A stretch of 63,757 bases of DNA from an uncultured Granulosicoccaceae bacterium (lineage in GTDB: Bacteria; Pseudomonadota; Gammaproteobacteria; Granulosicoccales; Granulosicoccaceae), in assembly GCA_938045275.1 (NCBI GenBank), contig CALIMV010000047.1, positions 1-63,757 of the forward strand, in the 5' to 3' direction. The notes under the pieces are model-generated. The model saw nothing but the letters and a program-made list of their open reading frames with translations. It was not told the origin of the DNA and did no database searches. Position 1 is the first letter of the stretch. Every line of letters begins with the position of its first letter. Below are positions 62,934 to 63,757 of this stretch, piece after piece. The position numbers and the translations under genes were made by a program.

Positions 62934-63757
62934 TGCGTCGATTGAGCATGACAATGTATTGCTGCTCCCAATAGCCCTTGTTCAGGGCCACATTCTGCTG
63001 TGTGTAGTAATGGGTATCCTGGGTTCACCAGGCAACGCGAACGCACTTCCTGATCGAGTGCGCTGATTAGTGCATCTGCATTGGCCAGGCCACCGCCAAC
63101 AATCACTATCGATGGCCCCAGAAAATTTACAATGCTGGCCAGCGCACCGCCGACAATATCCAGCCATACATCGATTGCCTCCGATGCTGATTCATCACCA
63201 TTTTTCCATGCATCAATTACGTCTTCGCAGTCTGAGTGTTTGGAACAGATATGGGTGTGCAAACGCTCCAGACCCCGTGCACTACCCAGTGCATCGATGC
63301 ATTGCATTTGTCCGCACTGACAACGAATTCTGGGCAAACTTGCACCCGTGCGAGCAGTACTGGCAGGACCATGACCCCATTCCCCCGTGGTTCCACTTAG
63401 TCCGTCGAGAATTCTGCCGCTGGCAACAATGCCACCACCAACGCCTGTACCCAGAATAATTGCCAGCACTATATTGTGGTTGCGCGCTTTGCCAAAAGTA
63501 GCTTCAGCAAGAGCGAAAGCGTTTGCATCATTGACCACGTACACATCTCGATTGAGAAAGTCACTGAGCTCAGTGCCGAGTTTTTTACCTGAGAGGCACG
63601 GAATATTAACGCTGTTGATCAGGCCGTTTTCGGGCTGAATTACCCCCGCTACTGAAATACCAATAGGCTCTGTATTGTCCGGGCAGTGGGTTTCTAATAG
63701 CTGCAGGAAATCGGTGAATGATCTGACTGGCGTAGGCGCTCGTGCTTTTTCAAAGCT
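62930..63757 (-). CDS. ROK-family sugar kinase (N-terminus cut by window edge)
   Basis: The reading frame is open to base 63757, giving at least 275 residues; the start lies beyond the window. The visible part has the ATP-binding GISVAGVIQPENG segment, catalytic Asp in VNDANAFALAEA, IILGTGVGGGIVASG, and the ROK zinc-binding motif CQCGQMQCIDALGSARGL with its usual Cys cluster. ROK kinases phosphorylate hexoses, N-acetylhexosamines or allose-type sugars. It is translationally coupled to CutC and then the MFS carrier. The absence of an N-terminal helix-turn-helix cannot be checked. The substrate is unknown. Confidence 0.83.
   Translation of the reverse strand, partial: SFEKARAPTPVRSFTDFLQLLETHCPDNTEPIGISVAGVIQPENGLINSVNIPCLSGKKLGTELSDFLNRDVYVVNDANAFALAEATFGKARNHNIVLAIILGTGVGGGIVASGRILDGLSGTTGEWGHGPASTARTGASLPRIRCQCGQMQCIDALGSARGLERLHTHICSKHSDCEDVIDAWKNGDESASEAIDVWLDIVGGALASIVNFLGPSIVIVGGGLANADALISALDQEVRSRCLVNPGYPLLHTAECGPEQGLLGAAIHCHAQSTQ

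Noticed and set aside
1-63757. tRNA, rRNA or riboswitch genes
   Set aside because: No clover-leaf with T-arm consensus, ribosomal RNA segment or recognisable riboswitch core was found by eye; a covariance-model search would be decisive.

Overview
This window is about 64 kb of a proteobacterial chromosome. It is gene-dense and moderate in G+C by eye, and it is dominated by transport and catabolism of small organic molecules. Two DUF1127 modules, an MttB-type methyltransferase, a dimethylglycine-dehydrogenase-like flavoprotein, ABC, DMT and MFS transporters, Fe(II)/2-oxoglutarate oxygenases and a Cox/xanthine-dehydrogenase-type molybdoenzyme suggest a marine-type heterotroph. I cannot choose between Alpha- and Gammaproteobacteria from sequence alone. 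No rRNA, tRNA, CRISPR array, phage or intact insertion sequence was seen. The only mobile DNA is a decayed transposase near 54 kb. Layout, 1-9.9 kb: a truncated FAD oxidoreductase at the left edge; a membrane/lipoprotein pair with LVIVD propeller repeats; a 2OG oxygenase; a non-pyrrolysine MttB homologue; a double DUF1127 protein; a GcvA/GcdR-like LysR regulator convergent with glutaryl-CoA dehydrogenase, whose upstream region carries a T-N11-A dyad; and a LacI-type regulator. 9.9-18.6 kb: a carbohydrate operon divergent from the LacI gene. It has a perfect 18-bp LacI-type palindrome, a binding protein, two permeases, a tiny membrane protein, two ATPases, a fused DhaK-DhaL kinase and a sugar isomerase/epimerase. 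The genes are tightly coupled and look like one uptake and catabolic pathway for an unidentified polyol or ketose. 18.6-26.7 kb: housekeeping and envelope genes: a membrane protein, NfeD plus a stomatin-like protein with an HflK-like N-terminus and an internal start site, a DegP/DegQ protease, a methyltransferase, an AEC carrier and glutamine-dependent NAD synthetase. 27-32 kb: a polar amino-acid-type ABC system with a hairpin after the binding-protein gene, then a CaiB/BaiF CoA-transferase. 32-53 kb: a mosaic of short catabolic units, often on alternating strands. They include a CMD-family protein, a Cys-containing GrdB-like protein, an MBL hydrolase, two PhyH oxygenases, a benzoate-CoA-ligase-like enzyme, a PLP dehydratase, a HAD hydrolase, a NicX-like protein, an IPNS-like oxygenase, an amidase, several exporters, and an acyl-CoA synthetase plus TPP-enzyme pair next to a GntR regulator. 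53-55 kb: a small membrane protein, the transposase remnant and gene-poor DNA. 55-60.7 kb: an operon for a three-subunit molybdenum hydroxylase, a MoaD-like protein and an IlvD/Edd sugar-acid dehydratase. It reads as oxidation of an aldose or aldehyde to an acid followed by dehydration. 61-63.8 kb: an overlapping ROK kinase-CutC-MFS operon on the minus strand, cut by the right edge. The best candidates for undescribed biology are the DhaKL/isomerase ABC operon, the molybdenum hydroxylase-MoaD-IlvD operon, the HflK/stomatin chimera with two likely translation starts, the NicX/amidase neighbourhood, and the tandem repeats placed at or just after two stop codons. All functions are inferred from sequence motifs and gene context; no database search was run.
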